Shown: piece after piece, positions 11,601 through 23,710 of the stretch
Position numbering within the stretch: the stretch's first letter is position 1
Layout of the letters: each line of letters starts with the position of its first letter
Origin: Gymnopilus junonius
Taxonomy: Eukaryota > Basidiomycota > Agaricomycetes > Agaricales > Galerinaceae
Reading direction: 5' to 3'
NCBI GenBank assembly: GCA_015501075.1
Contig: JADNYJ010000340.1
Location: forward strand, 1 to 34,492
Length of the DNA: 34,492 bases
The notes under the pieces: model-generated
Told to the model about the DNA's origin: nothing
The model's input: only the letters and a program-made list of their open reading frames with translations
The model's database searches: none
Translations under genes and position numbers: made by a program

Positions 11601-14600
11601 TATACTCCGAGATAATGCGCTGATGTCGGTTCAAAAGAACTTGATGACAAGGTCGTTGCTCTTGCGCGGGTTTCAAGGTATCAGAAAAGGTGGTCTTAGC
11701 TGTGCCGGTAGACAAGTATCATTGATCTGACTGGCAAGTAGTGATTCAACGAAGTAATTATAACCCTCACGAGGTGATGGTAAGACGGCAAGAAGTCTTG
11801 GAGAGATGGTCATGGGACACGGAGGGGCAGCGCATTCCGTCGATCGATGGTGTTCCGGTGGAGGAGGAGGGGGTTGAATCGAATTGAAACGGCTATATTG
11901 GGCTGGGCGAACTGTTCAGTGGTTCATGATGAAATTCGAGCGCTAGTTTCCGATGTGGGGCATCATTTATTATTAACCTCGAACTCGAGTCGGAGCGGAT
12001 CGCATGTATGGCTGTTTTGAGTCAAATTTGGTGATATGAATCCACATAGTAATATTGCAATATTATAAGCACAGGAGAAGTCGAAGAAAAAGAGAATTTA
12101 GAGATATACCTCGGAGCATGTACCTCTTCCGTACTTCGACTCAGGGATTATATCGAAGTAGGAAGGCAAACAGCAAGGCGAAAGAATACTTCAAGCGCCG
12201 GATAGATGGTGGATCATTTTATTCCGGTGTGGGGTGAGTAAAAAGCGGAAGGATTAAAGGACACGCTTCTTCCGAGCGACTGAGGTCTATGTAGTCGAGC
12301 GCTTACGTCGGAAAAGGGGAGGCGGATATTGAATTCGAAATTGACCCGAGGCAGGTCGTATGACCTCTGCAGGCTGCTCTTGTGTAGTAGCGTCGAAGAA
12401 TGTGGGCTCCTTTCATCTTCGCACTTCACTTGATTGAATTAGAACCAAGAAGCATGCGTCAGATCATGTAACTCCGAGGTCGAACCTGTATTGAAATCAA
12501 TTCACGAGTATAGAGCACTGGATGGGAGACAAAGTGTCTTTACAAGGGAGAGAGCATAAGGTGCATATACAATTCAAGGAGTAAAGACTTACCAGTGGGA
12601 AGGGCTCTACAGACATGGAATAACCCCGTAGTTAGCAAGGGAAACAATCCGGCTCAACACGCATAGTCAACATCAAGGCAAGGTCTTATAAGCCCCATTC
12701 TTTTGCATAGGAGAACATAATTTATTTCGCATTTTCCCGAATTTTGTCTCGGGCAGTGCTAGAACCAGAGGTTATTTTTGTGCTTCAATATGAAGCATAG
12801 AGTAGAGTACGAATAGTGCGAAGACTCCCTTGATATGTTATTGAGTCCGATGAGAGAGCGAGACCGACCCAGGCGGGTGCGTGGTTAGGAGGTGATCACA
12901 GGATATTTTGGCAGCAGATCGACCGCTCAAGAGACAACTGGCTTGGAAAATGTCAGGACCTCTGATGCAAGACTCTAGTAAAATGGCAGTGCAATCGTCC
13001 TGCAAAATTCACATTGTTACTTTTCCTGTTCATGGATTCCTCCTTGGGCCCTCGGAGGAGTCGAGGTATATAATGGACTTGTGTCAGTCTTTGCATTCCG
13101 GAATGATTGCGGAATCTCACTTTACCGGAGAGGAAGCTTTTCCCAGTTATTGACCGCGGGGTCACGGTCGATCAATGGATTTTGCCAGTGATGTAGACAT
13201 GGGAATGACATGCCTCTTTTCGAATTAAGCGCAATAGAGTATATGTCGAGAAAATAGGTGTATGACGAAGAAGAGAAGACGAGTAGAATTGCAGAATCCG
13301 AAGCGCGGGGAAATATAGTGTCTATTAGTCGTAATTGCACGGAGAGAACCCTCGAAATCGTTTTGGATTCGAAATTTGGCTAGGTAGTGAGTTCCAGGGC
13401 ATCAGCGATGGCACGTCGTATGACATGCATAGGGACGTTGATATTTTGTTGACTGAGCATCGGCCGGTGCGTCGCCTATTGGTCCGGTGAGCGGGGATCA
13501 ATTGGAATATTGGGGGTGATACTGGTCGAATGTGTGGCGTACAACGCGTATATTGTGTCGTACATGATGTCTTGTAGCTGATGACGATGACACCATGTGA
13601 TAGAATAGTACTATTCAAAGGTCAAGGTAAGGTACCCTAACTTTTAAGGGGTGCGAGAAGGAATATTGAAACCAGCTTTGGGGTGCGGTTCGATGCGGGG
13701 AATAACGTGGAAGGAGGCATGGAAAGGTTGCTCAGACATGGTGTAACATCCATAGCTGAGCCGAAAACAGTGTCGAATGCATTGCGTTACGGGATAGCGC
13801 GCTCGCGGGTAACCAAAGCCTCAGTCTATAAAAGAGCAGTGAGTCGTGCCAGCTCAAAATCTTTTAAAAGTGGCCGGATGGACTGCGTGAATTGCGGGGA
13901 AACTCGATCAAAGGACTAGTTTGACGTTTGCTGGCTGGGGTTTTGACACCAGGCATCCAAGGCTATATGTATCAACAGATAGCACTGCTTTTAGATTGGG
14001 ATCGTTACACACAGTCCTTTCCCGACGGATGAATGTAGGAGGTGTATGGAAGGAGCGGCCTCGCACTAATATGAGCATAATCATTGGAAGAACGTTAACG
14101 GGCGAGCAACGACCAAGATAGGTTAACCGGATCCGGAAATGACCCCAGGCTTCCCCGGATTTTAGATTTTGCGGAATGCCGTCGTCCAAAAACCCGTGCC
14201 GAGTTGGACTGGGATTTTAGTGTGGGGCAAGTCGACACGACAGTTGATTATTGCATGGGGCATGATTTCTCCGAAGGGGTCCGCAAGCATGATTTTCGAC
14301 TGGCATGGCTACTTTTATGAACGTTTGATTTTAAAATGAGACAGAGCATGCAGTTGGCGATAACTGGAGAACGTGTTGCTTACTTGTTTGGGTGTGACAG
14401 CAAGCTAAGTTGGTTGCTCTCCGGACGGAACTATTTCTCGACGATATCAACTGTCCCTTTTCAGGGGTGGAAGACACGACAAGTTCAAATGAGCTGGGTT
14501 GGTATTTGGTAGCAGGAAGAGGTATATCTTTCCTGTTTTACTTGGGTCTTATGCAGCCGCAGTTGAATATGGATGAGCCGGTGCATGTCGAAGTGGTTCG

Positions 14601-14759
14601 TCCGTGATTACAAGACTTGTGTCCCGACGGATATAATGCCTGGAAAAGGCAAGTGCGATCATGGGTCCCATTACATAACCGCAACGTGGGCTTTCAGGTG
14701 ACTCGTTGTGTCGCGTGATTGTTGGAACGGGCAGTCGGGCCGAGGGAAATGCTCGGTTC
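8601..14759. other. Six-kilobase interval without a recognisable gene
   Basis: No frame exceeds 158 codons (10827-11303 minus) and none shows a motif I know or joins others through good splice sites. There is a short repetitive GTAAGA-type tract near 11521-11546 and an AT-rich part at 8960-9110. The interval is much longer than the other gaps and could be decayed mobile-element or pseudogene sequence, but I could not identify a source. Confidence 0.4.
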
Positions 14760-15112
14760 AGGGAAAATATAATATTTTTTAATTTTTCTCTTTCCCTTGC
14801 ATGCTAACCCACCAAATCGCCGCAACGGTCCTTCTCCCTCCCCTCTCCTTTATTTCCCTTGTCCTCATCGTTCCACACAGCGAGCAAGGCCCTTTTCTCG
14901 CCGTTGCTCCCTACCAAGGCTGCATTTTTTTAGGTTCCTTTCGGGGTGTGCAATCGTGAACTTGCCACTAGTTACTCCTTTGGGGGACCCTTTTCAAGAG
15001 GCCCGTGTTGGCTCTCCGTTTCCCCTTTGCGGACCTTGCAAGGACCCATCGACGCCATCGGTGCCCTGCTGCTCTTAGGTGCAATCGTTGTCAACGACTG
15101 CTGGGTTAGCAC
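14760..15112 (+). promoter_or_regulatory. Promoter and leader of the DUF1752/DUF3295 gene
   Basis: An A+T-rich block (14765-14785) is followed by C+T-rich sequence from 14785 onwards, a common core-promoter layout in these fungi. An in-frame stop (TAG at 15107-15109) two codons before the ATG at 15113 fixes the start unless an upstream exon is spliced in. Confidence 0.4.
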
Positions 15113-18100
15113 ATGGTAGTCAAATTTCCTATACCCGTTCTGTCGGTCGCTGCGGACGCTGTACGGGATCTTGAAGGCCGCGATGCACTATATGGCCTCT
15201 GGACGCGTACGATTCTTTTCCTTTCACACCGGAAACTATGCTCATGAATTGCGGTTACAGTGTTTACAAAGTGTAAGGAATCTCTCCAGGATGGCAGGAG
15301 ATTGGAGAACATTTCCTGGCGGCTCTGGTACCGCGAGCTGATGCTCTTGGAGGAGGAGCGCAAGTCCGGTCTCTCGGGTAATGTACTCCTCTTAAGCGAA
15401 AAGGAGAAGAAGATCGACTACAGTGAAGTGACTTTGGACGAGAAACTGGCTTATCAGCCGCCAACGCCATCCGAGGCAGTCCCAATCCCGCCTCCTTCCT
15501 ATACTGCTCGGGAAAGCGCCGCTGCAAGGAATTCTAGTCCCAAATCTCCGCATCTAGTTGCAGGTTCGTAGTTCATTTCCGCTTCTTTTTCCTTATCTTC
15601 CTCCACGCTTGTTCGCTTGAGATTGGTGCCCTACGGAGCCATTCATACGTATTTTGACATGCGACGCTTTTTTGGTGCCTGGTTTCAAACCAGCAACCTG
15701 CCTGCCTGCATCCCTCCTTCCTTGTTGCCTGCCTCCTGGCAGTTCGCGACCACTCTTATCCCATAACTGCCTCTCTTGTTCCTTTCAATGTCTACCACAT
15801 GACGGGGGATTTGTTAAACTGAATTGCTCTTCACAGCGTCATCCACTTCACTTGTACCATCACCATCGTCACCTGCCGAACTTTCATCTTCGTCTTTATT
15901 AAGCCCTTCATCATCGGAACAAAAACGTCGGCCATCAGCAAGTCAAAGTCGAAGGAACAGCTTTGTTAATGGCATTGGCAAGATTATCGTCGACATGCTT
16001 CCCACCTCTTCTTCAGCCTCTGGCTCTTCATCTTTTTCTTCCATATCGGACTCGAGTAAAGCAGGCATGGCGGCCCTATTTTTACCCGGACCGGTACTCT
16101 CGCGCAATTCGACGTCGACGTCGACATTAACTGCCTCCTCCGACGACTCCGACCTCAGTAACGTGAATTCCGTCATAGTGGGCACGCAATTGAGGCTTGA
16201 TCCGAATATACAAATGACCCCCATCGCGGTTATGGGTTCTTCCTCGCCAGCGTCCTCACCTTCACCTCTACCACCGCCTTCAATGTTGCCGGTGGCCGAT
16301 GGTACGGCCGTGCGACCAAGGAGGTGCTCAATACCGGAGCCACCCCCTCCTCAGGCGTTGCAACCCCTGCAATCCGATAATAATAACCCCTCTTGCTTGC
16401 CAACCCCAGAAATAGAGGAAGCGGAGCCACACCTCCGGATAAGTTCTGCCATGCCTCAGCTTGCATCGTTATCATCCATATCGCCATTGCCATCTGTATC
16501 TTCGACTTCTACTGTATCTGCGCCTAGCGCTATCGTTGCCATTTCGCATTCAGTGTCAGCTTCAAATATCCCCAGCGATTCCACGGATAATTCTAAATCT
16601 ACCAATACCAATGAATCATCATTGCCTGCACTTCAGTCACGTTATACCGGCCCTCCTTCCCCTTCATTTTCGGACTCATACGCGCTCGCCCATCCTGGCG
16701 AGGTGGAGGATAAGGAAATTGGACTTTTACCCTCATTGAGGAGCACTATTAACGTCTCCATTACTTCTTTGCACCAAGCCCAGTCTGAGCCACAGCACTT
16801 ATCTTCTGCGACGCAAACGCCTCCTTCCGCTCTTCTAATTCCTGTTATGAATGCGCCTTCTTCATCGTCCACATCCACACAGCCCGAACCTCCTAAACTC
16901 GTCGTCGTCAACCCGACACCGAACCCCACGCCTCATCCGACCCCTCCCGCTACACCTCTTTTGGGAGGTACCATCGGCCCTGGAGAATTATCAAGTCGCA
17001 GTGGTTAACGCTACCAGAGGGGGCTGTAGGACCAGGTGCGAGGCAGCACCAGCTCCTGCAGGCCGCGCAGAAACAGATTCAACAGATGCAAGCCATTTTG
17101 CCTCAGCGGTCGGCTTTGCGGTTGCCGCCGCCTGTTGCTGCTTCTGGGTTGCCGACGCTACCTGCTGGGCCGAGGACAGACATGACACTTTCTGCCTTCG
17201 ATCGATCGCGATCGGCGACGATGCCGCCATCGGGTGGATTAGGGCTATTAGATTCTGGACCGCGCGTGACTGCTCATAACGCTCAACATTGCACTCTGGA
17301 ATCAGATGTAAACGTCATCTCGGATGGTGGCAGAACTGGATACCAGGCGAATGAAATCTCAAATTCAGTCGTTACAGACACGGAAAGAGCGTTATCGTCA
17401 TCCCGACGGTCCTCCCTTATTTCTCCTAAACATGCCGAATTATCGACCACGGAAGCGCGGCAAGATCTTGGTCTCCTTGGCTCTCTTGAGCCTCTGGGAT
17501 CGCCCTCTCACTCTCTATCATTACAGTCCTCTGTCGAGAGGGACGAAGGGCGTAAACATATGGGTAATCGCCTCTCGATTTCGTCTACCACAAGCAGCAA
17601 TCATTCGCAGCTCTCGGATATTACGTCTACGACAAATACGACCTTGTTATCTTCATCGGAAGCTGAACTTGCAGAAAAGATGACTGCCAAGGCGCTTGGG
17701 TCCCTGTCGACCGTTCAATCACTGTCGATCTTAGCTGAAAGAGAAAAGGAACCGCTGGTGGATCTTTCTAAAGATGATGGCGCGGGATAATTTTGTCATT
17801 GTTGGTGGTGAGGATGTAGACGACGAAGATGCGGCACCGTTGTCGCCGTTACCCCCTCCTGGTGGTCTTGCCATGTCTCCTCGCAGTGAGAGGAGGAAGA
17901 AGCGCAACAGCGCGCCAGCTCCTGCAACTTCCTCGGCTCTTCTTACGCTCTCACCCACTTCCTCCACTTCTGGGCCAGGCCTTGGTCAGCCACTTTCTCC
18001 CAAGTCAAGTATTACTGCACCACAAACACACAACGCCTCGAAGACTGCAGGTGGCGGCCTTATTCGACGTGCCAACAGCGCCAGGAGTACCAGTCGGAGT

Positions 18101-21004
18101 CGGAGTACTGGCGGAAGTAGTGTCAGTCGAAGTCGAAGTCGCGAGCCTGGTGTCGGTCTAGGCGGCTTTGCGATGACTTCCGCTGGCCATGCTCCTCCGG
18201 CTGTTACCACAGCTAGGAAAGCTCCCGTCATTTCTTCTGGTCGTGGTCGGCCAAAGGTTGTCGTCGGTCGAGCTACAGCGTCCAAGGCCAGGATGGCATT
18301 GAGGAGGAACAGCTCAGGTGTGAATGGTGGCAGCGCCGCTGCCGCTGCCACTGCCACTGCTGATGCTGAAGCCCTGGAGCAAGAGAACCTGCGGAGGGAG
18401 AAGGAGGAGAAGGAGAAAACAGAGAGGATGCGAGCCGAGGCACTGCAGAAGGAACGGCACCGTAGTTTGGAAAGTGTGGAAGATCAGAGGAGGGTGGAAG
18501 AGGAGAGGCGCAAAGTTGCTTTGGAGAGGGAGGAGCGGGAAGAGAGGTTGAAGAGGGAAGAGGCGGAGATGCGGAGGCATCAGGAGGTCCTTGAAGCGCA
18601 AGCTGGCAAAGCTGGTGCCAGTAGTAGTAAGCGGCTCATGAAGTTCAACATCGGTTCGAACTCGGATCAGGGCAGTGGTGTCGATTCGAAGAGTGCCGAG
18701 AGCGCTTCAGATCTTTCTGGCGGGCGCCGTGGAGCAGGTCGAGGTGGAAGAGGAGAACCTCGTCATGTCGAACCTCCGAGCCAGGCTAAAGGAAAGGAAA
18801 GGCAACGCGAGATGGATCAGCAAGAGATGGCACAGCAACTTGAACGACAGCTCCAGCTCCAGCTCCAACAACAACAACGACCGCCACCGACCGTCAGTCA
18901 TCGCCATCATTCATCAAGGGATCAACAAAACCTACAGCAGCACCTGCAAAGGCAGATGTCGAAGCAGCAGCTGCACCAGTTGCAGAAGATGCAGCAGCTA
19001 CATAACCAGCAGCATCAGCATCAGCCGCAACAGCGTCAACAGCAGTTCCAACATCATAAGGAGGCACAGCTGCTGGCCCAGGGACAGACGTCTACTTCGC
19101 GTCAAGCGTCAACGCAACAAATTTATGATGGTCAAGTCCGTGCTGAGGGGATGGTCGGAGAGATTCGGAAAGCCAAGGGGAAGGAAAGAGAGGTGGTCGT
19201 ATTATCGCCCAAGCCAACAGAGAGTAGTAGCAAAGTCAATGCCACTCTTAACGATGATCTCGCCACCAAGATCAAGCAGTCATTGGCTGCGCCATTACTG
19301 CCTCAAAACAAGCGCACAATCGTGCTGGCCACCAGTGAGTCAGAGTTTGAGACGGATTCCGAGGATGATGGGACATGGTCGAGCGAGGAGATGACAGGCG
19401 ACGAGACAAAGGTGAATAACATTATTCCTGACCAATTTATGAATTTTTTTTGCTGACTGATCTTTGCCGTAGGAGCAACGCGCACGCGAGGAGCAGTTAC
19501 AGCAACAGGAATTGCAACGGCAGTACCAGCAACAACAGCAGCAACAGCGCCAGCGACAACAGCAACAGTTACAGCAGAATCTTCAACAACAACAGCAACC
19601 TATTCGCCTTCAGGGTGTACAGCGAACTCAGTCTAGCCACTACCCTGCTCCTAATGCGCGCGCGGAGGCAAGCAACACCGACAGTCTCAGAGCAATACCC
19701 AGGCCATAATGGAGAAGGCTGCCCTTGAAGTTCAACGCCAGCGCGATATGTTCGTCAAGCTTCCTACGTCCTCTTTTCAGGATCTCGCCAAGGCCAGGAC
19801 ACGTAGTGTGGGTTTATTAACCCAACTGATGAATCCCAATCCGGAAATCTTCCCAGCCGATCATCCCTACAGGCGTGGATTCAGCTCGGGCGAGATCAGG
19901 CTTGGAGGCGGTGCACCCATAGCTCCGGCGAGACCGGTCGCGCCTCCTGCCCCCCAGCCTGCCCGCGCTGCCGATAAGCAACCTCAACCCACCGCCGTCG
20001 CAACGCGACCAACCCATCATCGTCGAAGCACCGATATGATGACAAGAGAACCTCAGACGGTCCTTCACGTTCCAACTTCTCACCTCCTGGTCGAGCTCTT
20101 AATCTGCAGCGCACTAAGAGTGCAGCCGCGATGCCTTTATCCTCGCAGATTTTAGCAAGCAGCGTCAGGGCGCCGCCTGCGGTGATATGAACTCTGCGAT
20201 GCCCACCAATGCTCATTCCAATGGTTCCTCGGGGATACAGCCCAAGGTCCTCCGGTAGGCCAGGAGTTGGAGGAGGATAGTGACAGCGAGGCTGAATCTG
20301 AGATCCAAGTTTCCAAGAGTGTCGTGCAGGAGAAGTTGAAGGCGTTGGCTCAGCGACAAGGCATAGTTCCGAATGTGAGAAATGCGGGTGCAGCAGACCC
20401 TCAAACGTCTCAGGCTGCTAGGCATGGTGACGATGCCAGTGTACCCCAGTGGGCTAGGGTTTCTCGGCCACCACAACATCTTACGAGGAGTCAGTCTCAA
20501 GGCCAAACGCAAAATCGACGACTACGGAACGGCCTTCAGTTCACCGAACTTGGCCACGACGACCCCTCTAGCGATCCACCTGCCTCTCCTATCCCTCTTG
20601 GCTTTCCATACAACCTTCCGCTTCCCGCACCACCTTCTACGCCTCGTACCACTCGCCGTCTCATGCTGTCTACGGAACTTCCTGAGAGTTTACGCAGAAA
20701 CCTTCTTTGGGAGCGTCAAGTCAGTAAAGTCAATTTGACTGGCGTTAAGAAGAGTGCCAGTGGCGGAGGAAGTAGGCATAGTGTTCTCGGGGGCCTCCAA
20801 CCCCTCACTGCGGCACCTAGTATGGTGCAGTTGCACGCCAAAGGCACTGGCCCGGCTGGCAAGTCCACTGACGATGATGCTGAGTTGAGGCGAGCTGCTA
20901 GAGGTCCTAACGAACAGGAAAGGCAGGAGACAGAGGAAAGGAGGCGGAGAGCGATGGCCAGAAATAAAAGTTGGGCGAACGATTACCATTATTCAGGATG
21001 GTAA
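15113..21004 (+). CDS. Large DUF1752 (GATA_AreA-like) / DUF3295 regulatory protein
   Basis: A spliceable model is 15113-15206, 15261-15563, 15837-16967, 17018-17757, 17813-19411, 19473-19616, 19691-20059 and 20264-21004, giving 1,706 residues. The N-terminus (about 24-60) carries DALYGLW, FTKCKESLQDG and RRLENISWRLWYRELML, the motif of Pfam DUF1752/GATA_AreA. The middle is Ser/Pro-rich, then Arg/Glu-rich (likely coiled coil) and strongly Gln-rich (18806-19140, 19497-19606). The C-terminal half has an acidic SEDDGTWSSEE segment, MFVKLP, LLTQLMNPNPEIFP, EIQVSKSV and RRLMLSTELPESLRRN, which I associate with DUF3295. Family members are fungal, probably nuclear or signalling regulators of nutrient use; the exact role is unknown. 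The introns at 17758-17812, 19617-19690 and 20060-20263 are weak. They may instead hide single-base frame breaks, because conserved-looking residues (such as QRTKSAAAMPLSSQ near 20104-20145) fall inside the last one. Confidence 0.8.
18806..19140 (+). repeat. Gln-rich low-complexity coding tract
   Basis: CAG/CAA-rich sequence codes for long Gln/His/Leu-rich runs in the DUF1752/DUF3295 protein. A second tract follows across the next intron (19497-19606). Codons are mixed CAA and CAG, so this is compositional bias rather than a pure triplet repeat. Confidence 0.75.
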
Positions 21005-22029
21005 CGCATCGTACGCGACGGACGTTCACACATTTTTCTTCCTTTTTTTTTTTCCTTTTTCGGGGTTATCGGTTCCTTTCAACATCATCCTCGTTAACAT
21101 CATTCGCCTTCAACACCCTCAATGCCTATTCATCACTATCATATATTCCAAGCTAATTCACTTTCAAGACCGGTCAGCAAGCCGTCTCCATAATCACACC
21201 ATCGCGCAACTTTTCTGGCTTATCACTGTGGAAGAATAACCTGAGCATCTTTTTTTCTTGGTTTTCTTTCTCATGGTTCGGTTGTTTGTTGTGGTGGGAT
21301 TCTTTGAATCCAAAAAATAGGGGTTTTATTTTATATCCTCCATCATTGCATCATTACCTCTTCACCTTTTTTGTCCTGTCATCCTCTCCCTTGCTATCCC
21401 GCTATCGGTGATCTCAATCTTCTTTAACGCTGTACCATATGTTACGACCTTTCCATGATCCCTTTACTACAATTTCTTATCGCCGTTCTTTTCACCCCAA
21501 GGCGTTATATGTACTATTGAATTGTTCGCGTTGTCTTCTATACTTCCTACCAGCCAATTTAATGTGCACCTCGACGTCAACGAATCCCTCAGGCTTGCGG
21601 GGGGACATGAGTTTCTCTATTCTAATTGATGGCAAACCCAGGTAAAGTATGGAGCATCCTGGGGATAGCTATTGCGACGAACGCTGGTCCGATTCGAGTA
21701 CCACTGACCTCTGCAGCTTTTGCTAGATATCCTCGGCTTAATTTTGAAGATTAGTTAGAATAATCACATTGGTCCCGTGTGACAGCTGTAAGTACCACTC
21801 AGATGTATTGATAAGCGTCTTCCGAACTCTCCAGCAATTTCGCCGGGAAGTTGTCTGTGCTAGAGGCTGATAATGTACATCTTAGACGGGCGTCACGCAT
21901 AATCCAATGAATAAAGGAGGCAGTGGACATCAAATTAACGGACCATTCTCACTATGGAGAGTCCATGATTACTTAGTTCCAGGGTAGATTCTGGTAAATT
22001 TTAACTTTCAGCATCATTTAGGTGGTATT
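21005..22029. other. 3' UTR and spacer with long pyrimidine run
   Basis: T/C-dense sequence (about 21031-21062) follows the stop codon of the large gene and is probably its 3' UTR. No gene is supported in the rest. Confidence 0.4.
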
Positions 22030-22146
22030 AGAGGTTATCTGCAAGGTTTGACTACAACATTCTACGTCTTCTGATTGGCTTGGGGCGGTGGTGCTTTGAC
22101 TTATATGGGAATTCCTTAAGAATAATCCAACTAGCAGATAACCTCT
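22030..22146. mobile_element. Candidate 117-bp miniature inverted-repeat element
   Basis: AGAGGTTATCTGC (22030-22042) is the exact reverse complement of GCAGATAACCTCT (22134-22146). The trinucleotide ATT borders both ends and could be a 3-bp target duplication. There is no coding capacity. It could be a very small MITE or simply a hairpin; the family is not identifiable from one copy. Confidence 0.4.
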
Positions 22147-23296
22147 ATTCGCATAGTTTTGCCGGAGACTCGTCATGGACGTCACCTTGTCACAGCAACG
22201 AATGATTAAAGAGAGCAATGGGAATCTACCGAGGTAAGTATAAGTAAGTACCTCGAGGTCATGAGAAAAGTCGTGATTGCTGTCCGATTTCGCGTAGCGC
22301 TCTCCAGGAACAAAATGGTGGCATGTCCTCGGGACAATGTGACAATGGATTCAGGGCTTTAACGTGCGAGATATTTTGCTCGGGTGCTCAGGGCGAGTTG
22401 AACGACGATAAATTTCCTGCATGAGTGATCTGTAAAAAAAAAGGTCTCAAATGGAAGGTTAGTAGCTACACTCCATTTCAGAAACTCTAATCGATTTGCA
22501 AGGGATCACCATGAAGCAAAGATAAGATTTCTCCCTTAAATATTCAAAGCGCAGCAAGTTCAGACTCGTTTGTCTGCAAGTCAGCCAGAGAGTAAATACA
22601 CCAAGAAGCCCTCTCAGCTCTGATCGTCCAGCAGTAGGTATACAAGTGAGCAATTCAATCCTTGAAATTCGGGACACCTGGATTTAGAAACTCGATTCCA
22701 GAAGGTAGGCGGCAAGTGTCTCGAACGTTTTAGCTAAAAAAATAAACGGGCAGAACAGCGATAACAAGGATGTGGGAGATGCATTCAACATCCAGGGAAT
22801 GAACTTGAATGTGTCCGTGGTTTCCAAAGGAACAAAGATGAAAAGACTGATCTTGTCTAGTTGAAAGACAAGGGTTTGCATTCGGTTAATCGTAGTTGCA
22901 ACTAGGGAATCCAAGATTATCGGTATCATTCCCTAAATTGATATTTGTCAAGATCACGTTGGAGGCAATCGACCCAAGAACCGCGCATTCCTGGTGAAAG
23001 AAAGCAAATAATGCCGGCATTTGTGTGGGTTCTGCCAGTGAGAGATGATGACGCCAGACATCTATCAGGAGTAGAGCGACAAGTTAATGATAAGGTGCCT
23101 TATCTGACAGAGCCAACACATAAAAATTGCTCAAGGAAGAAAAGAGATGCCGTGTCTGCCTTAGTCTGGTTAATAAGTAACCCGTTCGCTCAGTGAGGGG
23201 TTAATGAGGGGATTACAATTCACAAAGTTCGTTATGTATGTAGTGAAGAAAACGTACTACTTAGATATGGTGAGAAAATATTATGTAACCTGCTTG
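22147..23296. other. Intergenic, no supported gene
   Basis: Minus-strand frames at 22459-22677 and 22684-22929 code for hydrophobic stretches, but no start, motif or splice chain makes a gene. A short inverted repeat (GAGGTA/TACCTC, 22231-22254) is present. Confidence 0.3.
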
Positions 23297-23299
23297 TAA

Positions 23300-23353
23300 G
23301 AGTCTGTTCGGTAACCATAATCATAATCGATTATGATTATTGATGGCAGCCGG
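23300..23353 (+). repeat. Left 54-bp terminal inverted repeat
   Basis: Identical to the reverse complement of 23711-23764. It contains a 24-bp perfect palindrome (23317-23340) centred on ATCGAT. Confidence 0.9.
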
Positions 23354-23446
23354 CACTTTCCGCCGCTCGCCAAATTGAGTCATCCCGTCACGCACGCCTT
23401 ATCAAGCGATCTCCTGCGCATCTTATCGTCGCCCGCACTTCTTTTC

Positions 23447-23626
23447 ATGCCTCCGCCTCCACCAGAAACACGGCGGCGGCAGCTAATACTAGCTGCTGCG
23501 TATCTTGTCAATGTTATTGGTATTGCTACAACGATTTATGCATCCCCGTTGTACTGGAGACAAGAGTATCATAATTCAAAGTTGAGTGGGGATGTCGAAC
23601 ACGCGTTCAATGCGTTTTTGCCGTGA
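23447..23626 (+). pseudogene. Possible N-terminal transposase remnant inside the element
   Basis: A 59-residue frame starts with a Pro run and an Arg cluster (ETRRRQ), has a hydrophobic helix-like part, and ends with EYHNSKLSG before stopping at 23624-23626. HARBI1-like transposases of basidiomycetes have a comparable basic/hydrophobic N-terminus followed by a YHxSxLSG-like motif. I therefore infer that this is the 5' end of a transposase gene left after internal deletion. No catalytic DDE region is present, so the peptide cannot be a working transposase. The similarity is judged from memory and could be coincidental. Confidence 0.4.
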
Positions 23627-23710
23627 GGCTGAGTGCGGGAGGCGAATATCAGGCTATCTTATCGGTCGTGACGATTTGTGACAGATTCCCAATTTGGCTT
23701 GCGGATAAGT

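Noticed and set aside
14797..15078. 93-codon frame upstream of the large gene
   Set aside because: It begins at a non-ATG codon in the C+T-rich leader and codes Pro/Ser/Arg-rich sequence with no motif; more likely leader.
18675..19394. 239-codon plus-strand frame
   Set aside because: Alternate frame of the Gln-rich exon, giving Ser/Asn/Arg-rich low-complexity sequence; no independent support.
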